A stretch of DNA of 64,000 nucleotides from Novipirellula caenicola (GTDB taxonomy: Bacteria; Planctomycetota; Planctomycetia; Pirellulales; Pirellulaceae). A program made the position numbers and the translations under genes. The notes below the pieces were generated by a model. That model was not told where the DNA came from, ran no database searches, and worked only from the letters and a program-made list of their open reading frames with translations. This document shows, piece after piece, positions 55,162 through 64,000 of the stretch. The stretch is taken from the NCBI RefSeq assembly GCF_039545035.1, contig NZ_BAABRO010000012.1, forward strand, positions 1 to 64,000, written 5' to 3'. How positions within the stretch are numbered: the first letter of the stretch is position 1; every line of letters starts with the position of its first letter.

Positions 55162-55785
55162 CTTCTTGCCCGATCAAAGGTTGCGGTCATCGTCGGTTTC
55201 GCAGTGCGATCTGCTTTCGCCCAAAACTAGGTTAGCTTTTGTAGCGTTGCGTCCGATCGCTACTTCACCAAGCTGACCGAGCGTCTCACTCGTTAACGAC
55301 AGCGTCATTGCATCGGAGAGGTGCGGTCGATTGCGTGGTCGCCCCCTCACCTGAATTCCATAACTGCTGATTTATTTGCACTGATTATAGGCCGCGGGCC
55401 GACACACCCTCGGCCGGTGCTGTCAGTGTGTCGGCCTCCGGCCTTACGACGATCAGTCGCCTCTAAACCGTTGGCTCACGCCAACGGCAAGTAATGTTTC
55501 GGCCTCCGGCCTACTCGCTTGCTACTATTTCAACAGTCGCCTTCGTCGGTCGGCAGGACACGGCGGCATCGTCCGGCGGAAATCGTAGTTTTCTTCTCGC
55601 TCCGACCGGACGGCTCGCGGCGTGCCGCTCCCCGAAGGAGACTGCATTGGGCAACCGGTCCGCGAATTTCCGCTGGTGTGGCGAGGGCGATTGTGCAATG
55701 AGCAAAATTTTCAGCTAAACTAGCCCTTCGGCGTTTAGTCCCTCCCCCCTCCCCATTTTGGCGATCTTGCCCTCGATACGTTCCC
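55162..55785. other. 624-bp intergenic stretch with repeats D and C
   Basis: No gene is supported. It carries repeat D2 (55422-55522) and a C-family fragment (about 55600-55632, ACCGGACGGCTCGCGGCGTG). Before the sulfatase gene lie TAAACT (55716-55721), a possible -10 box, and a C/T-rich tract (55740-55756). Confidence 0.6.
55422..55522 (+). repeat. repeat family D, copy 2
   Basis: It matches the reverse complement of 401-502 over about 100 bp, with blocks GTCAGTGTGTCGGCCTCCGG, CTAAACCGTTGGCTCACGCC, AACGGCAAGT and ATGTTTCGGCCTCCGGCCTA. It is 54 kb from copy 1 and holds two GGCCTCCGGCC palindromes. Confidence 0.75.
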
Positions 55786-57240
55786 ATGAAACAAAATACC
55801 TTTGTGCCTCTATTCTTCTTGTCTCGCGTCAACTTGGCATTGCTTGTACTGACCGCACTGCTTGCGTACTGCCCCCGCCATGCCGATGCCTCCGAACAGC
55901 CCAACTTCATCATCATCTTCACCGATGATCAAGGCTACGGCGATCTTGGTTGCTTTGGTTCCGAGACAATCAAAACGCCAAACATTGACCGCTTGGCAGC
56001 CGAGGGCCGCACCTACAAGAGCTTCTATACCGCTTGCTCGGTCTGTTCACCATCGCGTGCCGCACTATTGACCGGCAGCTATCCAAAACGTGTTGGATTG
56101 CACCAGCATGTGTTGTTTCCGCAAAGCAACCATGGGTTGAATCCAGACGAATACACGATCGCGGATCATTTGGGCAGTCAAGGTTATGCGACCGCGTGCG
56201 TTGGCAAATGGCACCTGGGGCATCACCCCGAAACGCTGCCTCGTGCGAACGGATTTGATTCCTATTTTGGCATCCCCTATTCCAATGACATGAATCATCC
56301 CGACAACAAGGGAAAACCGCGGTTGCCATCGGACACACTTTGGAAGGATCAAGCCAGTGCCATCACGATGTGGAAGACGCCGCTGGTTCAAAACGAAGAG
56401 ATCATCGAAGTTCCCGTTGACCAACGCACCATTACGCGGCGGTACACCGACCGAGCGATCGAGTTCATCACTGAGAACAAAGAGAAGCCCTTCTTTTTGT
56501 ACCTGCCGCATTCGATGCCGCACATTCCGCTTTATGTGCCTGAGGATGCGTACGATCCGAATCCCGCTAACGCTTACAAGTGTGTGATTGAACACATCGA
56601 TGCCGAAGTCGGCCGCATCGCCGACACGGTGCGTGAACTGGATCTGGCCAAGGAGACTTACATCATCTACACGAGTGATAACGGACCGTGGTTGCAATTC
56701 AAGAATCACGGCGGCAGTGCAGGCCCCTTGCGTGAAGGCAAAGGAACGACGTTCGAAGGTGGCCAACGGGTGCCGTGTGTGATGTGGGGACCTGGCCGCA
56801 TTCCAGCGGGCACGTCCACCGACGCATTCACATCGACTTTGGATTTGCTGCCGACGATTGCGGCACTTACTGGCACCCCGCTTCCCGAGTCGGGCAATAC
56901 GATCGACGGATTTGATATCTCGTCGACCTTTACCAGCGACACATCGCCACGCGATGAATTGCTTTTCTATTCTTCACATGGTGATTTGCAAGGCATCCGC
57001 AAGGGCGATTGGAAATACCTCGAAAAAGCGCCACGCAAACGAAACAACCCAAAAAACGTTTCGTCCGAGCCACAGGTGTTTCTGTTTAATTTGGCCGACG
57101 ACATTGGCGAACAGAAAAACGTGAAGGACAGCCACCCCGAGATCATCGCCAGGCTGAAGAAACGCATGCACAAGGTCGATGACGAAATCACCGCAAACGC
57201 ACGACCGGTATGGCGAAAACAGGTTGCCGCATCGAAATAA
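55786..57240 (+). CDS. secreted sulfatase, arylsulfatase A-type
   Basis: A 484-residue exported sulfatase. The signal peptide is about 1-35. NFIIIFTDDQGYGDLGCFGS gives the metal site, SVCSPSRAALLTGSY carries the formylglycine Cys (C87), and YTSDNGPWLQFKNHGGSAGP is the second metal block. A 13-bp perfect hairpin follows the stop. It converges on the sulfatase at 57446-59074 but belongs to a different subfamily (CSPSR versus CWPTR motif). Confidence 0.92.
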   Translation: MKQNTFVPLFFLSRVNLALLVLTALLAYCPRHADASEQPNFIIIFTDDQGYGDLGCFGSETIKTPNIDRLAAEGRTYKSFYTACSVCSPSRAALLTGSYPKRVGLHQHVLFPQSNHGLNPDEYTIADHLGSQGYATACVGKWHLGHHPETLPRANGFDSYFGIPYSNDMNHPDNKGKPRLPSDTLWKDQASAITMWKTPLVQNEEIIEVPVDQRTITRRYTDRAIEFITENKEKPFFLYLPHSMPHIPLYVPEDAYDPNPANAYKCVIEHIDAEVGRIADTVRELDLAKETYIIYTSDNGPWLQFKNHGGSAGPLREGKGTTFEGGQRVPCVMWGPGRIPAGTSTDAFTSTLDLLPTIAALTGTPLPESGNTIDGFDISSTFTSDTSPRDELLFYSSHGDLQGIRKGDWKYLEKAPRKRNNPKNVSSEPQVFLFNLADDIGEQKNVKDSHPEIIARLKKRMHKVDDEITANARPVWRKQVAASK

Positions 57241-57255
57241 GCCGCTGGTCAATCG

Positions 57256-57291
57256 CGGCACTTGACGCCGCATGGCGAGCGTCAAGTGCCG
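57256..57291 (+). terminator. 13-bp perfect hairpin after the sulfatase gene
   Basis: Arms CGGCACTTGACGC (57256-57268) and GCGTCAAGTGCCG (57279-57291) are perfectly complementary around a 10-base loop, starting 16 bp after the sulfatase stop. There is no T-run, so a factor-independent stop is uncertain. Confidence 0.45.
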
Positions 57292-57299
57292 TCGACTTT

Positions 57300-57383
57300 G
57301 GGTGCGGTACGGCGCAAGCCGTCCGGTTGCAGCGTGAAAAACGTTCGATTTCAACCGGGCGGGCCCCACGCCGCACCGCTAGA
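57300..57383 (-). repeat. repeat family C, full copy
   Basis: The reverse complement aligns with 14449-14526: CTAGCGGTGCGGCG, CCGCCCGGT, ATCGAACGTTT, AACCGGACGGC and GCGCC are shared in order. The element is itself an imperfect palindrome (GGTGCGGTACGGCG... against ...CGCCGCACCGCTAG). Fragments lie at 309-340 and about 55600-55632. Confidence 0.65.
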
Positions 57384-57445
57384 TACACCATCCGATGAAT
57401 TTCCATGTGCAGGGCGAGCGAAAACCGATCGGTCCTCGTCGCTTT

Positions 57446-59074
<1,629 letters not shown>

Positions 59075-59204
59075 AGCAGGTATTCACTTCGAGAGTTTGA
59101 GTCGATCAACATCCATCGCTGCCGCGATCCCATCGTCTTTGATCACAATCGCTATGACGAGGCAACTTCGATCGCGCACCACCGCCAATCGCTCGTCATT
59201 CGAC

Positions 59205-59354
59205 TCAACCGGGGCCGCCTTCGCAGCAGGTTTCACAGATGGTGTGACAGCGTGAACATTGCAGTTTAGCCCGAATCTCGATCATTGTCCCGCCACAGAC
59301 AGGGCAGGCGGGACGCGGCGGCTTGGGTTCGTCTTTTTTCGTGTCGTTGGTCAT
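59205..59354 (-). CDS. small zinc-ribbon protein (49 residues)
   Basis: A 49-residue protein starting MTNDTKKDEPKPPRPACPVC. It has two CxxC pairs, CPVC (17-20) and CSRC (33-36), and a cysteine-rich end CETCCEGGPG, enough for a zinc ribbon. It is too ordered in its cysteine spacing to be a chance frame. No family name comes to mind, though similar tiny proteins occur in planctomycetes. It lies between the pepN start region on the other strand and a sulfatase gene in the same direction. Confidence 0.75.
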   Translation of the reverse strand: MTNDTKKDEPKPPRPACPVCGGTMIEIRAKLQCSRCHTICETCCEGGPG

Positions 59355-59537
59355 GAATCGGTGAAACTTGGCGAATGCGAATGGGTGCGTGAGGACCAGT
59401 ATAGAAGGTTACCGCCAAGCAAAACAATCAACCCCGCGGCCACGTCGACGGCATTTTTCAACGGGGCTGGTCCTGCACCCGCAATTTCGGCTCAAATACA
59501 GCGTTCGCAAACCACTCAATCGCCGGAGCCTAATTCG

Positions 59538-62165
59538 TTGACCGCCACGCAATCGATTCAGCCAGTCCTTCGCAGCGACTACCAGCCCCCCACCTATTGG
59601 ATCGAAAACGTCGAACTCGACTTCGACCTCGATCCTCGTGAAACCTTGGTAACGTCCCGCATCTCGGTGCGTCGCAACCCCGAGCAATCCTCGAGCAAGC
59701 TGGATCTGGCCGGTGAAAATCTGAAATTCCAATCCGTGGCGGTCGATGGCAAACGGCTGGACGAAACGCAATATCAGCTGCGCGACGATGGGATGACGCT
59801 GCTGGATTTGCCCGAGTCGTGCGTCATCGAAACGAAGGTTCTGGTTTCGCCAGTGACCAACAAATCGCTTTCAGGGCTGTATCAAACCTCTGGCAATTAT
59901 TGCACTCAGTGTGAAGCGGTTGGTTTTCGCCGGATTACCTATTTCCTAGATCGTCCCGACGTGATGACGACTTATCGTGTGACGATCCGTGGCGACAAGC
60001 AATCTTGTCCCGTGATGCTGTCCAACGGCAACCGAGTTTCGCAGCGATCGCTTGACGACGGGCGGCATGAAGTTGTATGGGAAGATCCATTTCCCAAACC
60101 GAGTTACCTGTTCGCACTCGTCGCCGGTAATCTGAGATGCCACCGAGGCACCTTCACTACCCGCAGCGGCCGAGACGTCGCTCTGGAAATCTGGGTCGAA
60201 CCACAAAACATCGACAAGTGCGAACACGCGTTGGTGTCGCTGCAGAAATCGATGAAGTGGGACGAGGACGTTTTCGGACTCGAGTACGACCTGGATATCT
60301 ACATGATCGTGGCCGTGAACGACTTCAACATGGGCGCGATGGAAAACAAGGGGCTGAACGTCTTTAATTCCAAATACGTGCTGGCACTTCCTGATACGGC
60401 GACCGACGAAGATTACATGTTGATCGAGGCCGTGATCGCTCACGAGTACTTTCACAATTGGACCGGCAATCGTGTCACCTGTCGCGATTGGTTCCAATTG
60501 ACGCTCAAGGAAGGCTTGACGGTTTTTCGCGACCAGCAATTCACGGCTGATCAAACCTCCGCTGCAGTCAAAAGGATCGATGACGTGTCGGGATTGCGAG
60601 CCGGCCAGTTTGTCGAAGACAGCGGGCCAATGGCACACCCGATTCGGCCTGAATCCTATATCTCGATGGACAATTTTTACACCGCAACGGTCTATCGCAA
60701 AGGTGCCGAGATCATTCGCATGTACCACACGATCTTGGGTGCCGAAGGCTTCCGTCGTGGTATGGACTTGTATTTCGAGCGACACGATAACTCGGCGGTC
60801 ACGTGTGACGATTTCCGTGCCGCGATGGCCGACGCCAACGATGTCAATTTCGATTTATTTGATCGTTGGTACTCGCAAGCCGGAACGCCGGAGTTGACCG
60901 TCACCGAAGCCTGGGACGCTGCGAAGGGCGAATACACGCTGACGATGACGCAGTCCTATCCACCGCTGCCCGGTGGCAATCCCGGTACCGTGGACCGAAA
61001 ACCGGTGCCTTTGCCGGTGCGTGTCGGATTGTTGGATGCCGAAAGTGGCGAAGAGATCGAACAACACGGCGGCGTTGTGATGCTGCAATCGGAATCCGAG
61101 TCTTTCACGTTCGGCGGTCTGACCGCAAAGCCGATCGCCTCCGTCTTGCGAGGATTCTCGGCACCGGTTCGCTTGCGAATGCAGCGTAGCGAAGCGGAAC
61201 TCGCGTTCATAATGGCTCATGACACCGATTCGTTCAATCGTTGGGACGCTGGCCAAACGCTGGCGACAAAATTGCTGATCGATGCAGCCAACGTGATCAG
61301 CGAGGGAGGAAATCTCGAGTTGTCAGGTCAATTTCGTGACGCGTTTGGGCGCGTGCTTCATGACGACTCCGTTGATGAAGCCTTCAAAGCGCTCGCGTTG
61401 ACGTTGCCTCGCGAAAGCGTTTTGGGGCAAGAAATGGCCGTGATCGATCCCGACTCGCTGCATACCGCTCGCCAATTCTACCGACAGCAACTTGCTGAGT
61501 CCTTTCAATCCGAATTGACGGCCCTGTACAACGATCAGGCGGCGGACGGAGCCTACAAGAATGATCAACAATCAATCAATCGCCGCCGTTTGAAGAACGT
61601 CGTGTTGGCCTATTTGTCGGCACTGGATACATCCGAGTCGGTGTCTTTGGTTGCCGGTCAATTCGATCAGGCCGACAACATGACCAACAAGCAAGCCGCA
61701 TTATCGCTGTTGGCAAACTTGGATGTGCCGGCTCGGGAAGAGGCACTCGCTGCGTTCTACAAGAAATACCAATCCGACCCGTTGGTGATCGACAAATGGT
61801 TTGCCGTACAAGCGGTTTCGAGTCGCGAGGATACGATCGAGCAGGTCAAGCGGTTGACGACACATCCCGACTTTAGCGTCGATAATCCGAACCGCGTTCG
61901 CTCGCTGATCGGAGCGTTCACGCAAAACCAGGTCCGTTTTCACCAAGCCGACGGAGCCGGTTACAAGTTGTTAGCCGATTACGTCTTGAAAATTGAATCG
62001 GCCAACCCGCAGTTGGCTGCCCGGTTGGTCGCGGCTTTCAACAGCTACCGCCGGTTTGATGAATCACGACAAACGCAAATGCAAAACGAGCTGAAGCGGA
62101 TCGCTGAACATCCAGGGCTATGCAAAGACGTCCACGAGATCGTCCAGCGGGCCTTGCGTTTTTAA
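59538..62165 (+). CDS. pepN: aminopeptidase N (M1 family)
   Basis: An 875-residue cytoplasmic zinc aminopeptidase that removes N-terminal residues from peptides. The substrate-binding GAMEN motif (266-270) and zinc motif HEYFHNWTGNRVTCRDWFQL (H302, E303, H306), with E325 as third ligand, are present. The numbering is five residues ahead of E. coli PepN and the length matches it (870). No ATG lies before the conserved start, so I chose the TTG at 59538, which follows GGAG by about 9 bases and gives an N-terminus aligned with PepN (DYQPPTYWIENVELDFDLD). The frame is open back to 59259, but that part is not PepN-like and overlaps the zinc-ribbon gene. Confidence 0.93.
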   Translation: MTATQSIQPVLRSDYQPPTYWIENVELDFDLDPRETLVTSRISVRRNPEQSSSKLDLAGENLKFQSVAVDGKRLDETQYQLRDDGMTLLDLPESCVIETKVLVSPVTNKSLSGLYQTSGNYCTQCEAVGFRRITYFLDRPDVMTTYRVTIRGDKQSCPVMLSNGNRVSQRSLDDGRHEVVWEDPFPKPSYLFALVAGNLRCHRGTFTTRSGRDVALEIWVEPQNIDKCEHALVSLQKSMKWDEDVFGLEYDLDIYMIVAVNDFNMGAMENKGLNVFNSKYVLALPDTATDEDYMLIEAVIAHEYFHNWTGNRVTCRDWFQLTLKEGLTVFRDQQFTADQTSAAVKRIDDVSGLRAGQFVEDSGPMAHPIRPESYISMDNFYTATVYRKGAEIIRMYHTILGAEGFRRGMDLYFERHDNSAVTCDDFRAAMADANDVNFDLFDRWYSQAGTPELTVTEAWDAAKGEYTLTMTQSYPPLPGGNPGTVDRKPVPLPVRVGLLDAESGEEIEQHGGVVMLQSESESFTFGGLTAKPIASVLRGFSAPVRLRMQRSEAELAFIMAHDTDSFNRWDAGQTLATKLLIDAANVISEGGNLELSGQFRDAFGRVLHDDSVDEAFKALALTLPRESVLGQEMAVIDPDSLHTARQFYRQQLAESFQSELTALYNDQAADGAYKNDQQSINRRRLKNVVLAYLSALDTSESVSLVAGQFDQADNMTNKQAALSLLANLDVPAREEALAAFYKKYQSDPLVIDKWFAVQAVSSREDTIEQVKRLTTHPDFSVDNPNRVRSLIGAFTQNQVRFHQADGAGYKLLADYVLKIESANPQLAARLVAAFNSYRRFDESRQTQMQNELKRIAEHPGLCKDVHEIVQRALRF

Positions 62166-62278
62166 ACACGGAAAAGGCTTCTAGAGTGGCACGGGGCGTC
62201 TCGTTCCCAAACTCACCCACCGTTCCCCTCGCCATCGATCCAGCATCACCCGGATGGAATTGGCCGTTAGCCGCCGGA

Positions 62279-63901
62279 TCAGTGACTTGGTTCGCTGGGT
62301 TTTGGCGCCCGCAGTGAGGACAGGAACGCTAACACACGATCTTTGTCTGCTCGCGAGAGATCGTAGTATCGATTCCGAGCCGCGGCCGCCTCACCACCAT
62401 GCCACAACACCGCCTCTTCGAGCGTTTCGGCGCGTCCGTCGTGAAGATAGGGTGCACTGTCGGCAACACCCCAAAGCGGCGGAGTCCGCCATTCACGCTG
62501 CAGCGTGTCCCAGTAAATCGTGTCGGTTTCGGGCATATCCCCGCGAGGAAACTGCGGCTGTTCGGGTTCATCGATCGGGTAGGGCTTGGGCATCCGTGCG
62601 ACAATCTCGCCCGACCCATAAGCCGATTGAGCCGACGACATTGTCGGACCACGCTCACCAAACGAAACCGATTTCATCAATTGCGCCTTGGTATCAAAAC
62701 CCAGCGGTGCAGAAAGCGGCGACTGCAACTCAGCTCCCATATCATGCAACAACAAGTCGCTAAAGATGCCCGAAACGGGACGCACGTCGGCGACGTGGCA
62801 ATCGATGCAGCCGATCCTGCCAAACAACCGCTCGCCATCACGCACATCATCGAAGCTGTGTTCGGGCTGCGGCAATTCGGTCGGACGTGGAAGCGACCTC
62901 ACAAAGCGTTCTAACTTTCTGACTTCATCCAGCGACATATCCCGGCCTGTATTCATGTAGTCCAGGTCGGCTGGATCGCCGGCTTGCGTCGCGGTGACAA
63001 ACGAAGCCATCATCATCGATTCGATTGTAATTTTCGTACGTTCAGACTCGTCTACAGAACGGTCCCGACTCACGGCCCCCAGGCGATCGCTTCGTGATGC
63101 CCGAGCACCGCCTGGGGTCAGCCCCAATTCACCGACGCAGGCCTGAGTAATGAATTGATTCAGAGAACCGACTTGGCCACGCCAGCCGAATTTGCCAACG
63201 AATCGCCCTGTGATTGCTCCGTTAGATTTTTCCGATTGCCGTTTTGCAAGGGCCATGATCCGTTCCACTGCAATCGAATCGATCGCTCCGGCGCCAAACA
63301 AGGCGGGCGAGTTCAGTTGGCTGAGATAAAAGTCAACGCTGTCGTGGCGGCCAGCAACAACCGGCTGTGCCGCGATAGCGGCAATCGTTCGCTGGTTCGG
63401 ATCAAACCACGTGTTTTCGATCCCGCCTGGAACGTACGACGCCAACCTGTCTCGAATCAACGAATAGCCAGGTCGAGTCGAACGGTCGTGCACGACGGTG
63501 CTAAAGGTCACCGCGCCGCGGGGCCCGAGCAATGCTGGGAAGACTTCGAACAGTCGTTTTCCGCCGTGCTTCTTATCGGTCAATACGCTCGAACGAGGAT
63601 CGACCGTGATCAGCGTGATGTTATGTTGAACGCCGGCGGCACCCCCATTTTTGTGGCACGCGGCACACGAGGTCGCATTGTGCAGCGGCCCAAGTCCGTC
63701 TCCGTCGACTCGCTTGGTCTGGGCGATCGCCGTGTCAGACGTCTTTGCGGGTTGCCATTCGTGCTCGAACAACTGCTGGCCGGTAAAGCCAATCCGTGCC
63801 TCAATCGCAGATTCCTGCGCCGCCGCGACACCCGGAACCCCGAACCCAATCAGCACGACTGCAACACATGAAGTCGCAAATTTCCGGTATGACGTCTGCA
63901 T
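62279..63901 (-). CDS. di-heme oxidoreductase-like protein (DUF1111)
   Basis: A 540-residue exported protein with a signal peptide (about 1-28, VPGVAAA). Two heme-binding CxxCH motifs are visible: SCAACHKNG (C79, C82, H83) and GCIDCHVAD (C365, C368, H369). This matches the DHOR/DUF1111 family, which is distantly related to bacterial di-heme peroxidases. The C-terminal part (TPPLWGVADSAPYLHDGRAE) is a family hallmark. The ATG at 63901 is preceded by AAGGGAGACGAGG; a longer frame to 63973 has no signal peptide. It converges on pepN. Confidence 0.9.
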   Translation of the reverse strand: MQTSYRKFATSCVAVVLIGFGVPGVAAAQESAIEARIGFTGQQLFEHEWQPAKTSDTAIAQTKRVDGDGLGPLHNATSCAACHKNGGAAGVQHNITLITVDPRSSVLTDKKHGGKRLFEVFPALLGPRGAVTFSTVVHDRSTRPGYSLIRDRLASYVPGGIENTWFDPNQRTIAAIAAQPVVAGRHDSVDFYLSQLNSPALFGAGAIDSIAVERIMALAKRQSEKSNGAITGRFVGKFGWRGQVGSLNQFITQACVGELGLTPGGARASRSDRLGAVSRDRSVDESERTKITIESMMMASFVTATQAGDPADLDYMNTGRDMSLDEVRKLERFVRSLPRPTELPQPEHSFDDVRDGERLFGRIGCIDCHVADVRPVSGIFSDLLLHDMGAELQSPLSAPLGFDTKAQLMKSVSFGERGPTMSSAQSAYGSGEIVARMPKPYPIDEPEQPQFPRGDMPETDTIYWDTLQREWRTPPLWGVADSAPYLHDGRAETLEEAVLWHGGEAAAARNRYYDLSRADKDRVLAFLSSLRAPKPSEPSH

Positions 63902-64000
63902 CGCCTCGTCTCCCTTTGAAGGATCGCTCGCCCCGCCCACCACGGTTATGACACCTCCAAAGACAAACTGCAAACTTTTTATTGAATTCGCTCTTACTTT

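Noticed and set aside
59946-60785. 279-codon reverse-strand frame inside pepN
   Set aside because: It is antisense to the catalytic part of aminopeptidase N and has no recognisable domain.

Overview
The window looks like chromosomal DNA of a marine-type planctomycete, most likely a member of the Pirellulaceae (Rhodopirellula relatives). The grounds are gene content: five secreted sulfatases, a DUF1592-series/DUF1552 pair, a PVC-type CxxCH giant protein, a DUF1559 pseudopilin followed by a tiny lipoprotein, a LEPR-XLL-type secreted protease, low operon density, many genes without a clear Shine-Dalgarno sequence, and GTG/TTG starts. I saw no rRNA, tRNA, CRISPR array, phage or complete insertion sequence.

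Layout. 1-770 is gene-free and carries palindromic dispersed repeats. 771-6038 holds class III fructose-bisphosphatase and a divergent transglutaminase / DUF2126 pair. 6169-11886 is a drug-efflux locus: an ABM-domain protein and a MarR regulator (ATGA overlap) divergent from an RND adaptor and RND pump, with a palindromic operator candidate in between. 11887-15137 holds a squalene-cyclase-repeat protein and a membrane protein bracketed by MITE-like elements, one of which is interrupted by another element. 15138-29264 holds a SET-domain protein, a 1531-residue TIM-barrel/LamG/heme/propeller/azurin fusion, two MFS transporters, an M28 peptidase, a matrixin-dockerin-EF-hand protease and an SDR-DUF2867 protein. 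27984-34205 is a sulfatase cluster (three sulfatases and an MFS transporter). 34500-44056 holds a PQQ-propeller protein, a glycerol-type aquaporin, cardiolipin synthase, a PGPGW protein, a DUF4886 protein, a LamG-sialidase and an FAD oxidoreductase. 44452-46516 is a compact run of transglutaminase, zinc metallopeptidase and a small coupled ORF. 46856-52395 holds the DUF1592/DUF1552 pair and the pseudopilin-lipoprotein pair with a clear terminator. 52504-63901 holds a zinc alcohol dehydrogenase, two more sulfatases, a 49-residue zinc-ribbon protein, aminopeptidase N and a di-heme DUF1111 protein.

How the genes fit together. Most products are exported. Sulfatases, sialidase, LamG and CxxCH proteins suit a cell that degrades sulfated polysaccharides, and one MFS gene lies 10 bp behind a sulfatase in the same direction. 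The cytoplasmic genes are mostly single-function housekeeping or stress genes. The least explained material is the 1531-residue redox fusion, the two transglutaminase loci, the unannotated small proteins, and a family of short repeats sharing the end CGGCTTGTTGATT. Family names come from recognising motifs by eye; no database search was run.
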